DNA of 21,807 nucleotides from JBOGZD01 sp050697155 (lineage in GTDB: Bacteria > Actinomycetota > Thermoleophilia > Solirubrobacterales > 70-9), in contig JBOGZD010000043.1 in the NCBI GenBank assembly GCA_050697155.1, positions 1 to 21,807 of the forward strand. The letters run 5' to 3'. The translations under genes and the position numbers were made by a program. The notes beneath the pieces were generated by a model that did no database searches, was not told the DNA's origin, and saw nothing but the letters and a program-made list of their open reading frames with translations. Below, piece after piece: positions 9,249-16,565 of this stretch (the first letter of the stretch is position 1; each line of letters starts with the position of its first letter).

Positions 9249-10481
9249 CTAGGCGGGGGTGGCGGAGAGGTCCTCCGCCGCTGGCACCGCCGCGATCGCC
9301 GCGTCGATCGCGGCCGGCGAGAGGACGTGCTCGATCACCATCACCGCGGCGCCGATCACGCCGGCGCGATCCTCGAGCTGACTGCGGACGACGCGCAGGT
9401 GGCGGGTGGCCAGCGGCAGCGAGCGCTGGTAGACGACCTCCCGGACCCCGGCGAGCAGCTGCTCGTGCGCCTGGGAGACGTCGCCGCCAATCACGATCGC
9501 GGCCGGGTTGTAGAGGTTGACCGCGGCCGCGAGCACCTCGCCGATCAGCCGTCCCGACTCGCGGACGAGCTGCACCGCGGCCCCCTCGCCGGCGCGGGCG
9601 AGCTCGACCACGGCGCGGGAGTTCGGCGCGTCGATGCCCTCGGCCCGCAGCCGCTCCGCCATCGCCCCGCCGCCCGCAAGCGCCTCCAGGCAGCCGACGT
9701 TGCCGCAGCTGCAAACGACCCCTTCGGCCTCGTCGCCGGCGGCGACCCGGATGTGGCCGATGTCGCCCGCGGCCCCTTCCGCGCCGCGGTGGATGCGCCC
9801 GTCGACGACGATCCCGCAGCCGATCCCGGTGCCGACCTTGACGAACAGCAGGTGGGCGGCGTCGCGCCAATGGGTCCAGTGCTCACCGAGCGCCATGATG
9901 TTGACGTCGTTGTCGACCAGCACCGGCACCTGGTAGCGATCGGCGAACCGCTCGGGGACCGGATAGCCGTCCCAGCCCGGCATGATCGGGGGGTTCCGGG
10001 GCCGCCCGGTCGCGTGCTCGACCGGCCCCGGAACCCCGATCCCGATCCCCTGGACGTCGGAGTCGTCGCGCCCGGTTTTGGCGAGCAGCGCGTGAAAGCG
10101 CTCGTCGACCCAATCGAGCACCTCGGCCGGGCCCGCCGCGATCGCGATGTCGCCCCGCGCTTCGGCGAGCACCCGGCCGCCGAGGTTGGTGAGCGCGAGC
10201 CGCGAGTGGGTCGCGCCCAGGTCGGCGGCCAAGACCACCCCAGCGTCCTCGTTGAAGGCGAACAGCATCGGCGGCCGCCCGCCGGTCGACTCGCTCTCGC
10301 CCGCCGTGCGCAGCAGGTCCTGGGCGAGCAGCTGCTCGAGCCGCTGGGCGATCGTCGAGCGGGCGAGCCCGGTGAGCTCGGCGAGGTCGGCGCGGGTGGC
10401 GCCCTCGCCATCGCGGATCAGCTGCAGCATCGTGCCAGGACCGAACGGGTGCACCGGGCCCGAGCCGCGCTCCTCCGCCAT
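9249..10481 (-). CDS. ROK family transcriptional regulator
   Basis: A 410-residue sugar-responsive regulator. Residues ~12-70 are a winged helix-turn-helix (GATRADLAELTGLARSTIAQRLEQL) that reads DNA. From ~83 on is the ROK kinase-like domain, with the phosphate-binding block DLGATHSRLAL (87-97), GIGIGVPGPV (~145-154), VDNDVN (189-194) and the zinc motif His243-Cys257-Cys259-Cys264 in GHI...CSCGNVGCLE. NagC, Mlc and XylR have the same layout and release DNA when a sugar or sugar phosphate binds. It is transcribed divergently from the sugar transport and catabolism genes, so control of that locus is very likely. The ATG lies seven bases after the possible -10 TTGACT, with no ribosome site, so the message may be leaderless. 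The bound ligand cannot be predicted. Confidence 0.95.
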   Translation of the reverse strand: MAEERGSGPVHPFGPGTMLQLIRDGEGATRADLAELTGLARSTIAQRLEQLLAQDLLRTAGESESTGGRPPMLFAFNEDAGVVLAADLGATHSRLALTNLGGRVLAEARGDIAIAAGPAEVLDWVDERFHALLAKTGRDDSDVQGIGIGVPGPVEHATGRPRNPPIMPGWDGYPVPERFADRYQVPVLVDNDVNIMALGEHWTHWRDAAHLLFVKVGTGIGCGIVVDGRIHRGAEGAAGDIGHIRVAAGDEAEGVVCSCGNVGCLEALAGGGAMAERLRAEGIDAPNSRAVVELARAGEGAAVQLVRESGRLIGEVLAAAVNLYNPAAIVIGGDVSQAHEQLLAGVREVVYQRSLPLATRHLRVVRSQLEDRAGVIGAAVMVIEHVLSPAAIDAAIAAVPAAEDLSATPA

Positions 10482-10488
10482 CGCGGGT

Positions 10489-10517
10489 AGTCAACCAGCG
10501 CAACTTTGGCTTGTCAA
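10489..10517 (-). promoter_or_regulatory. Promoter of the ROK-AKR-SDR operon
   Basis: On the minus strand a perfect TTGACA -35 (10517-10512) is followed after 17 bases by TTGACT (10494-10489), a weak -10 matching the first, fourth and last consensus bases. The -10 ends seven bases before the ROK start codon. The -35 sits inside operator dyad A, so a bound repressor would cover it. Confidence 0.5.
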
Positions 10518-10528
10518 GCAAACAAAAG
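10504..10528. promoter_or_regulatory. Operator dyad A (candidate ROK binding site)
   Basis: A 25-bp dyad read on the plus strand as CTTTGG, 13 bases, CAAAAG; five of six arm positions pair. Inside is the palindrome GCTTG-T-CAAGC. It shares an 11-bp block with dyad B in the opposite orientation (TTGTCAAGCAA at 10511-10521). It covers the -35 of the ROK promoter. Confidence 0.6.
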
Positions 10529-10577
10529 TCCGGTGCCTGTGCTGACCGGCGACAGCTTCCGCCTTCTAGGCGGCGGC

Positions 10578-10602
10578 CTTTTGCTTGACAACCTCACAAA
10601 AG
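10578..10602. promoter_or_regulatory. Operator dyad B (candidate ROK binding site)
   Basis: A 25-bp dyad with perfect six-base arms, CTTTTG, 13 bases, CAAAAG. It contains TTGCTTGACAA (10581-10591), the exact inverted copy of the block in dyad A. It covers the -35 and most of the spacer of the forward promoter. The start-to-start distance to dyad A is 74 bp, close to seven helical turns, which would place both sites on one face of the DNA. Confidence 0.62.
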
Positions 10603-10613
10603 AGGAATACGTT
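10585..10613 (+). promoter_or_regulatory. Promoter of the forward sugar operon
   Basis: TTGACA (10585-10590), a 17-base spacer and TACGTT (10608-10613) form a good housekeeping-type promoter. The -10 ends eight bases before the ATG at 10622, so transcription should begin one or two bases before the start codon and the message is effectively leaderless. It is overlapped by dyad B. Confidence 0.7.
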
Positions 10614-10621
10614 GCCGTGTC

Positions 10622-11878
10622 ATGGAGGAGGGACCGCCCCTCGCCGTCGAGGACCGGCGGCAAGCGTCCGGTAGCCCCAATCGCGTCCGCGAGCTCGGCG
10701 TCGGCATCGTCGGCGCCGGGTTCATCGGCCGCGTCCACGCCCGCTCGGCGCGGCTCGCCGGCGGACGGATCGTCGGCGTCGCGGCATCGACGCCCGAGCG
10801 CGCCGATGCCGTCGGGCGCGAGCTCGGCGCGGAACGCGGCTTCGCGAGCGCCGAGGAGCTCGTCGCATCGGCGGACGTCGACGTCGTCCACGTCTGCACT
10901 CCCAACCACCTCCACCTGCCACTCGCTCTCGCCGCGCTCGCCGCCGGCAAGCATCTCGTCTGCGAGAAGCCGCTCGCCCTCGACGCCGCCGGGGCGGCGG
11001 AGCTCGCGGGCGCGGCGGGCGCCGCCGGCACGGTCGCCACGGTCCCGTTCGCCTACCGCTACTACCCGACCGTCCGCGAGGCGCGCGCCCGGGTGCGCTC
11101 CGGCGAGGCGGGCGAGCTGCGCCTGGTCCACGGCGGGTACCTCCAGGACTGGATGGCCGGAGCCGAGGACGACAACTGGCGCGTCGACGCTGAGCTCGGC
11201 GGCAGCTCGCGGGCGTTCGCCGACATCGGCTCGCACTGGTGCGACCTGGTCGAGTTCGTCTCCGGTCAGCGGATCGCGAAGCTCGCGGCGCGGCTCGTGA
11301 TCGCTCATCCCGAACGGCCGCAGACCGGCTCGCACTCGTTCGGCCACGGCGACGGCGGCGGCGCCCGCCGCGCCGTCGAGACCGAGGACGCGGCGACCGT
11401 GCTCTTCGAGACCGACCACGGCGCCGCCGGGTCGTTCGTGGTCTCCCAGGTCTCGCCCGGGCGCAAGAACCGCCTCTGGTTCGAGATCACGGGGGCGGAG
11501 GAGGCGCTCGCGTTCGACCAGGAGCAGCCCGAGACGCTGTGGGTCGGGCGGCGCGAGGGCGCCAGGGTGGTCGCCCGCGACTTCGACACGCTCGACCCCG
11601 CCGCTGCGGCTTACGTCACGCTCCCCGGCGGCCACCCGCAGGGCTTTCACGACTGCTTCGAGGCCTTCGTCGCCGAGACCTACGCGGCGATCCGCGACGG
11701 CGAGATCGCAGACGGGTTGCCCCAGGTCGCCGACGGGCTCCGCGCTGCGCGGATCACCGATGCCGTCCTGCGCTCGGCCCACGACGGCGCCGCCTGGGTC
11801 GAGGTGGACATGAGCGCGGAGCCACGAACACGGAAGGGTGACCTGGGGGCGAAGCGCGATCTGGGTGGTTCCGGATGA
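10622..11878 (+). CDS. Gfo/Idh/MocA family sugar or inositol dehydrogenase
   Basis: A 418-residue NAD(P)-dependent oxidoreductase of the glucose-fructose oxidoreductase/inositol dehydrogenase family. The Rossmann motif is GAGFIG (31-36), preceded by the strand LGVGIV; CTPNHLH (92-98) and the family hallmark EKP (115-117) follow. The C-terminal domain has D-I-G-S-H-W-C-D (201-208), holding the likely catalytic Asp/His residues. Members oxidise a ring hydroxyl of a sugar, polyol or glycoside. The first ~25 residues precede the Rossmann fold; this long start is supported by a promoter whose -10 ends eight bases upstream. The last ~20 residues after VEVD look like a loose tail, and its stop overlaps the next start (ATGA), so the two enzymes should be made together. 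Myo-inositol is one possible substrate but no full iol set is present. Confidence 0.92.
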   Translation: MEEGPPLAVEDRRQASGSPNRVRELGVGIVGAGFIGRVHARSARLAGGRIVGVAASTPERADAVGRELGAERGFASAEELVASADVDVVHVCTPNHLHLPLALAALAAGKHLVCEKPLALDAAGAAELAGAAGAAGTVATVPFAYRYYPTVREARARVRSGEAGELRLVHGGYLQDWMAGAEDDNWRVDAELGGSSRAFADIGSHWCDLVEFVSGQRIAKLAARLVIAHPERPQTGSHSFGHGDGGGARRAVETEDAATVLFETDHGAAGSFVVSQVSPGRKNRLWFEITGAEEALAFDQEQPETLWVGRREGARVVARDFDTLDPAAAAYVTLPGGHPQGFHDCFEAFVAETYAAIRDGEIADGLPQVADGLRAARITDAVLRSAHDGAAWVEVDMSAEPRTRKGDLGAKRDLGGSG

Positions 11879-12795
11879 AGCTCGGCTTCCTCACCGCCTG
11901 CATGCCCGAGCGCTCGCTCGAGGAGATCGCGGCCTGGGCGGGCGGGCACGGCTACGAGGCGCTCGAGCTCGCCGCCTGGCCGGCGCTCGGCGACCGCCCC
12001 TTCACCGCCACCCACGTCGCCGCCGACGGCTTCGACGACGCCGAGGCCGAGCGGGTGCGAAGGGCGCTCGACGAGCACGGGCTCGAGCTCTCCGCGCTCG
12101 CCTACTACGACAACAACCTCCATCCCGACTCGGCCGAGCGCGACGCGATCCACGCCCACCTACGCGCCTGCATCGACGCCGCCGCCGCCCTCGGCGCCCC
12201 GCCGGTCGGCACGTTCGTCGGCCGCGATCCCGCGCGCAGCGTCGCCGACAACCTGCGCTCCGCGGAGGAGGCGTTCAAGCCACTCGTCGACTACGCCGGC
12301 GAGCGCGGGGTGAAGCTGATGATCGAGAACTGCGTGATGGAGGGCTGGCACCCGGACGGCTACCCAGGCAACCTCGCCTACTCGCCCGAGCTCTGGGAGT
12401 GGATGTTCGAGCAGGGCCTCTACCTCAACTTCGACCCCTCCCACCTGCTCTGGCTCGGGATCGACCCGGTCAGCGCGCTGCGCCCCTACGTCGATCGGGT
12501 CGCCCACGCCCACGCCAAGGACGCCGAGACCTTCCCCGCCGAGCGCAACCGCTTTGGCTTCTTCGGGCGCACCTCGACCCGCGCCGAGGACCCCTGGGAC
12601 ATGGGTTGGTGGCGCTACCGGATTCCGGGGCTCGGCGACGTCGACTTCGCGCGCTACGTCGACGCCCTGTATGAGGGCGGCTTCGACGGGGTGCTCTCGG
12701 TCGAGCACGAGGACCCGGTCTGGGGCGGGAGCCCCGAGCGGGTCGAACAGGGCCTCGAGATCGCCCACCGAACGCTTGCGCGGCTGGTCGTGTGA
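11875..12795 (+). CDS. Sugar phosphate isomerase/epimerase-like TIM barrel
   Basis: A 306-residue protein of the xylose-isomerase-like TIM-barrel superfamily (AP endonuclease 2 fold; IolE/IolI relatives). Likely metal ligands are Glu151 (MIENC), Asp187 (FDPSH), His213 (HAHAKD) and Glu277 (VEHED), in the order expected for the family. The stretch before the last ligand, with WDMGWWRYRIPG (241-252), is longer than in the ketose 3-epimerases, giving a different active-site lid. It starts inside the stop of the Gfo/Idh/MocA gene (ATGA), which argues that it acts on that enzyme's keto product, by isomerisation, epimerisation, dehydration or C-O/C-C lysis; relatives paired with such dehydrogenases do this in inositol and glycoside breakdown. 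The exact reaction is not predictable. Confidence 0.88.
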   Translation: MKLGFLTACMPERSLEEIAAWAGGHGYEALELAAWPALGDRPFTATHVAADGFDDAEAERVRRALDEHGLELSALAYYDNNLHPDSAERDAIHAHLRACIDAAAALGAPPVGTFVGRDPARSVADNLRSAEEAFKPLVDYAGERGVKLMIENCVMEGWHPDGYPGNLAYSPELWEWMFEQGLYLNFDPSHLLWLGIDPVSALRPYVDRVAHAHAKDAETFPAERNRFGFFGRTSTRAEDPWDMGWWRYRIPGLGDVDFARYVDALYEGGFDGVLSVEHEDPVWGGSPERVEQGLEIAHRTLARLVV

Positions 12796-12808
12796 GGGCC
12801 GCGGGCAG

Positions 12809-14374
12809 ATGAGCGCCGGCAGCGGGAAGAGCGAGCAATCGGTGGCCGCCCGGCCGACGGGCCAGCCGCTGCTCGAGATGCGCGGCATCTCCAAGGAGTT
12901 CTTCGGGGTGCGGGTGCTCGACGACGTCGACCTCGACTGCGCCGCCGGCGAGGTGCACGCGATCGTGGGCGAGAACGGGGCCGGCAAGTCGACGCTGATG
13001 AAGATCCTCGTCGGCGCCTACACGCCGACCGAGGGCGAGGTCCGGATCGCCGGCGAGTCGGTTCGGTTCAGCCATCCGCTGGAGGGCCAGCACGCCGGCG
13101 TCTCGATCATCCATCAGGAGTTCAACCTGCTGCCCGACCGCACCGTCGCGGAGAACATCTTCCTCGGCCGCGAGCCGGGCCGCGGCGTTCTCGTCGCCCG
13201 CGGTGAGATGGAGGAGCGCTCGGCCGAGATCCTCGAGCAGCTCGCGCCCGACGATCCGATCTCGCCGCGCGAGCTGGTGGGCATGCTGGCGGTCGACCGC
13301 CAGCAGACGGTCGAGATCGCCAAGGCGCTGTCCCTGGACGCGCGGATCGTGGTCATGGACGAGCCGACCGCGGCGCTCGCCCGGCATGAGGTCGAGCGCC
13401 TGTTCGAGCGCGTCAGGCGGCTGAAGGAGCGAGGGATCGCCGTCCTGTACATCTCACACCGCCTCAAGGAGGTGTTCGAGATCGCCGACCGCATCACCGT
13501 GCTCAAGGACGGCAAGCGGGTCGGCACCGTCGCCACCGCGGAGGTCACCTCGCCGCAGCTCGTCCGGATGATGGTGGGCCGCGAGCTCGACCAGTACTTC
13601 CCGCCCCGCGGCGAGCCGGAGGGGCGCGGCCCGGTGAAGCTGCGGCTGCGCGGAGCCGGGAACTACTTCCTCGCGGACGTCGACCTCGACGTCCACGGCG
13701 GCGAGATCCTCGGGGTCGCCGGGCTCCAGGGGTCGGGGAGGACCGAGCTCGCGCGCGCGATCTTCGGCGCCGACCCGTTCGCGCGCGGGGACCTCGAGCT
13801 CGATGGCGAGCAGCGGGAGATCCGCTCCCCGAGCCAGGCGGTCGCGGCGGGGATCGGCTTCGTCACCGAGGATCGCAAGGCCGAGGGCCTGGCGCTGTCG
13901 CAGTCGGTGCGCGACAACGTCAGCCTCGCCTGGCGCAGCCTGAGCCGCTCGCTGCGGCGCGAGCGGACGCTCGACGTGAGCGACCTGGTCAAGGCGGTCG
14001 AGCTTCGCTTCCGCTCTCTCGGACAGGAGGCTCGGTTCCTGTCGGGCGGCAACCAGCAGAAGGTGGTGCTCGCCAAGTGGCTCGCCACCGAGCCGCGGCT
14101 CGTGATCTTCGACGAGCCAACCCGCGGCATCGACGTCGGCGCGAAGGCGGGGATCCACGACCTGATCCGCGGGCTCGCCAACGAGGGGGTGGCCGTGATC
14201 ATGATCTCGTCCGAGCTCCCGGAGGTGATCGGGATGAGCGACCGGATCATCGTCATGCGCCACGGCGAGATCGCGGGCGAGCTTCCCCCCGGCCCCGACG
14301 AAGCCGACATCATGTTCCTCGCCACCGGCGAGCGCGACATCGCCGTCGAGGAGCCGACGGAGAAGGCTCCGTGA
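12809..14374 (+). CDS. Sugar ABC importer ATPase with two nucleotide-binding domains (RbsA/MglA type)
   Basis: A 521-residue cytoplasmic ATPase energising the importer encoded by the next genes. Domain 1: Walker A GENGAGKST (54-62), Walker B VVMDEP (181-186), ISHR switch (215-218). Domain 2: a degenerate Walker A GLQGSGRTE (305-313), the hallmark EDRK (354-357), signature LSGGNQQ (411-417), Walker B VIFDEP (432-437). Degenerate second Walker A is normal for this family. The signature of domain 1 reads LAVDRQQ (160-166) where LSxGxQQ is the rule, so both Ser and Gly are replaced; MglA also deviates here. The ATG at 12809 follows GCGGGC and gives the usual family length. It lies 13 bases after the isomerase and overlaps permease 1 in a GTGA, so the operon is tightly coupled. 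Confidence 0.95.
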   Translation: MSAGSGKSEQSVAARPTGQPLLEMRGISKEFFGVRVLDDVDLDCAAGEVHAIVGENGAGKSTLMKILVGAYTPTEGEVRIAGESVRFSHPLEGQHAGVSIIHQEFNLLPDRTVAENIFLGREPGRGVLVARGEMEERSAEILEQLAPDDPISPRELVGMLAVDRQQTVEIAKALSLDARIVVMDEPTAALARHEVERLFERVRRLKERGIAVLYISHRLKEVFEIADRITVLKDGKRVGTVATAEVTSPQLVRMMVGRELDQYFPPRGEPEGRGPVKLRLRGAGNYFLADVDLDVHGGEILGVAGLQGSGRTELARAIFGADPFARGDLELDGEQREIRSPSQAVAAGIGFVTEDRKAEGLALSQSVRDNVSLAWRSLSRSLRRERTLDVSDLVKAVELRFRSLGQEARFLSGGNQQKVVLAKWLATEPRLVIFDEPTRGIDVGAKAGIHDLIRGLANEGVAVIMISSELPEVIGMSDRIIVMRHGEIAGELPPGPDEADIMFLATGERDIAVEEPTEKAP

Positions 14375-15468
14375 CCCGCGCGGCGACGCGCCCGCGGCCG
14401 CATCTGTCGCTCGGCGGCGCCTGGGGCAAGGTGACCGACTTCCTGGGCGCGATCGCCCGCACGACGTCGGGGCCCGTCTACCTGGTCCTCGTGGTGGTGT
14501 TCCTGGCCTGCCTGGTCGTCGTCTCGATCGACGGGGGCCAGTTCCTGAGCGTCGACAACGTCCGCGACATGCTCGTCCGCTCGGTCGCGCTGGGGATCGT
14601 CGCGGCCGGCCAGACCCTGGTCATCCTCGGCGCGTCGCTCGACCTCTCGGTCGCCTACGTCGTCAGCCTCGCGTCGATCATCGGCGCCGAGACGATGGCC
14701 GACCAGGAGGGCAGGATCGTGCTCGGGATCGGCGCCGTGCTCCTGTTCGGTGCCGCCGTCGGCCTCGTCAACGGGCTGGTGATCACCAAGCTGCGGGTGA
14801 ACGCGTTCATCGCCACCCTCGGCATGGCCCTGATCCTCCGGGGGATCATCGAGAGCAGGTACGCCGGCCCCGTGGGCGGCATCCCCGAGGGATTCGAGAG
14901 CCTCGGCTTTGAGAGCTGGGGGCCGATCCCGGTCTCGGTGATCCTGTTGCTCGCGGTCGTCGCCGCGGGGTGGTTCCTGCTCCGCTACAGCCGGTTCGGG
15001 AACCGCCTCTACGCGGTCGGCGGCGACGAGCAGGTCGCGAAGCTGTCGGGCGTGCGCACGCACCGGGTGATCATCGCCGCCCACGTCCTCTGCGCGGTTG
15101 CGGCGGCGATCACCGGCCTGTTCCTCGCCAGCCGGCTCGGAGCCGGCAGCCCGCTGGTCGGCACCGACGGCGGCTACGACCTGGAGTCGATCGCCGCCGT
15201 GGTGCTGGGCGGCACCTACCTGCTCGGCGGCCGTGGCGGCGTGCTCGGCACCATCGCCGGCGTCTTCATCCTCGCGATGCTCGACAACACCTTCAACCAG
15301 CTCGAGGTGAACGCTTTCGCCAAGGACGTCGCCCGCGGGCTGATCATCATCGCAGCGGTCGCCGCCTACTCGGTGCGCTGGCGCCGCCGCCGCCGCCGCG
15401 AGTCGGCCGCCGCTGGCCCGGGCCAGCCCACCACGGGTCGCGAGCCGGCGCTCGAGGGGGCGGGGTGA
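14371..15468 (+). CDS. Sugar ABC importer permease 1 (RbsC type)
   Basis: A 365-residue integral membrane protein with about ten hydrophobic helices, of the ribose/galactose/xylose permease family. Family marks are LDLSV (in ILGASLDLSVAYVVS), the VNGLVITKLRVNAFIATLG block, YAVGGDEQVAKLSGV (cytoplasmic coupling loop to the ATPase) and VVLGGTYLLGGRGGVLGT near the end. The C-terminal ~30 residues after the last helix are a basic then Pro/Gly-rich cytoplasmic tail. The GTG start overlaps the ATPase stop. With permease 2 it probably forms a heterodimeric channel, though many systems of this type use one permease twice. Confidence 0.94.
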   Translation: MTRAATRPRPHLSLGGAWGKVTDFLGAIARTTSGPVYLVLVVVFLACLVVVSIDGGQFLSVDNVRDMLVRSVALGIVAAGQTLVILGASLDLSVAYVVSLASIIGAETMADQEGRIVLGIGAVLLFGAAVGLVNGLVITKLRVNAFIATLGMALILRGIIESRYAGPVGGIPEGFESLGFESWGPIPVSVILLLAVVAAGWFLLRYSRFGNRLYAVGGDEQVAKLSGVRTHRVIIAAHVLCAVAAAITGLFLASRLGAGSPLVGTDGGYDLESIAAVVLGGTYLLGGRGGVLGTIAGVFILAMLDNTFNQLEVNAFAKDVARGLIIIAAVAAYSVRWRRRRRRESAAAGPGQPTTGREPALEGAG

Positions 15469-15469
15469 G

Positions 15470-16489
15470 ATGAGCACCCGTCCGCAACCGGTCCCGGAGC
15501 CGCCCGCCGGCTTTGGCGGCTCGCGCGCGCAGCAGCTGCTGGGCGGCGCGTTCGCCGTGGTTCGCGCCGTCCCCGTCGTCTGGATCGTGCTCGCCGTGCT
15601 GATCGTCTGGATCGCGGTCGCGAACCCGCTCTTCCTCACCCCGGAGGGCATCCTCGCCTACCTGAAGCGCTCGGCCCCGCTCGCGATCCTCGCGATCGGG
15701 GCGTACTTCGTCCTCGCCTCGGGCGAGTTCGACCTCTCGGTCGGCTCCCTGGTCACGGTCGTGGTCGTGGTCGCGGCCCGGCTCAGCGACGGCGACCCGG
15801 CCAACACGCTGCCCGTGATCGCGGTCCTGTTCGCGATCGGCCTCGCGGTCGGGCTGTTCAACGGCTTCTGCACCACGATCCTGCGCGTGCCGTCGTTCAT
15901 CGTCACCCTGGCGATGCTGCTGATGCTGAACGGCGCCGTCTTCCTGTGGACGGGCGGCGCGCCGCGGGGGGCGCTCGCCGACAACTTCCGCTCCGTCGGG
16001 CGCGATGGGATCACCGGGATCCCCGTGATCGAGGAGATCCCCTACTCGGTGATCGTCCTCGTCGCGTTCACGGCGTTCGCCCTGTGGCTCGCCCAGGGAG
16101 GCTACGGCCGCCGCGTGCTGGCCGTGGGCGACAACGACCGCGCCGCGGCGCTCTCGGGGATCACCGTGCCCCGCGTCCGCATCGCCGCCTTCGTCCTCTC
16201 CGCCACCTCGGCCGTGATCGCCGGGATCCTCCTCGGGGGGTTCGCCGGGGTCACGGCGCAGGTCGGCCAGGGCCTTGAGTTCCAGGCGATCACCGCCGCC
16301 GTGCTCGGCGGCACGATGCTGGGCGGTGGCCGCGGGTCAGTCACCGGAGCGATCGGGGGCGCGCTCGTGCTCCAGGCGCTGTTCATGCTGCTGAACCTGT
16401 ACAGCGTCGACAACGCGGTCGAGCAGACGGTCACGGGCCTGCTGATCATCGGCGCCGTCGCCGTGGCGGCGTTCCGGGAGAGGGGCTGA
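15470..16489 (+). CDS. Sugar ABC importer permease 2 (RbsC type)
   Basis: A 339-residue membrane protein of the same family as permease 1 but clearly diverged. It carries GEFDLSVGSLV, FNGFCTTILRVPSFIVTLAML, LAVGDNDRAAALSGI (coupling loop) and AAVLGGTMLGGGRGSVTGAIGG. The N-terminal ~30 residues are Pro-rich and cytoplasmic. Its ATG follows the permease 1 stop by one base, with GGGGTGAG just upstream acting as ribosome site. It is the last gene before a 76-base gap preceding the binding-protein gene. Confidence 0.94.
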   Translation: MSTRPQPVPEPPAGFGGSRAQQLLGGAFAVVRAVPVVWIVLAVLIVWIAVANPLFLTPEGILAYLKRSAPLAILAIGAYFVLASGEFDLSVGSLVTVVVVVAARLSDGDPANTLPVIAVLFAIGLAVGLFNGFCTTILRVPSFIVTLAMLLMLNGAVFLWTGGAPRGALADNFRSVGRDGITGIPVIEEIPYSVIVLVAFTAFALWLAQGGYGRRVLAVGDNDRAAALSGITVPRVRIAAFVLSATSAVIAGILLGGFAGVTAQVGQGLEFQAITAAVLGGTMLGGGRGSVTGAIGGALVLQALFMLLNLYSVDNAVEQTVTGLLIIGAVAVAAFRERG

Positions 16490-16550
16490 GGGACGTAACA
16501 GCACAGGAGCCCAAGCAATTCCCACCACCAACGAACTCGGACACAACACG

Positions 16551-16559
16551 AGGAGGAGG
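16551..16559 (+). promoter_or_regulatory. Strong ribosome binding site deciding the binding-protein start
   Basis: AGGAGGAGG abuts an ATG at 16560 but lies six to nine bases before the ATG at 16566, so 16566 is the likely start. This is the strongest Shine-Dalgarno run in the sugar operon and fits high production of a binding protein. Confidence 0.75.
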
Positions 16560-16565
16560 ATGTTC

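Noticed and set aside
10530..10573. Small hairpins (CCGGT/ACCGG and CCGCC/GGCGG) as a transcription terminator or small RNA
   Set aside because: Stems of five bases without U runs in a GC-rich spacer between two divergent promoters; more likely spacer composition. No start or end of an RNA can be shown.
10514..11782. 422-codon minus-strand frame opposite the Gfo/Idh/MocA gene
   Set aside because: It would cover the divergent promoters and the well-supported dehydrogenase; the translation is repetitive and has no motif.
13663..15651. 662-codon minus-strand frame opposite the ATPase and permease 1
   Set aside because: Fully antisense to two well-defined transporter genes, with Asp/Arg/Gly-rich shadow composition.
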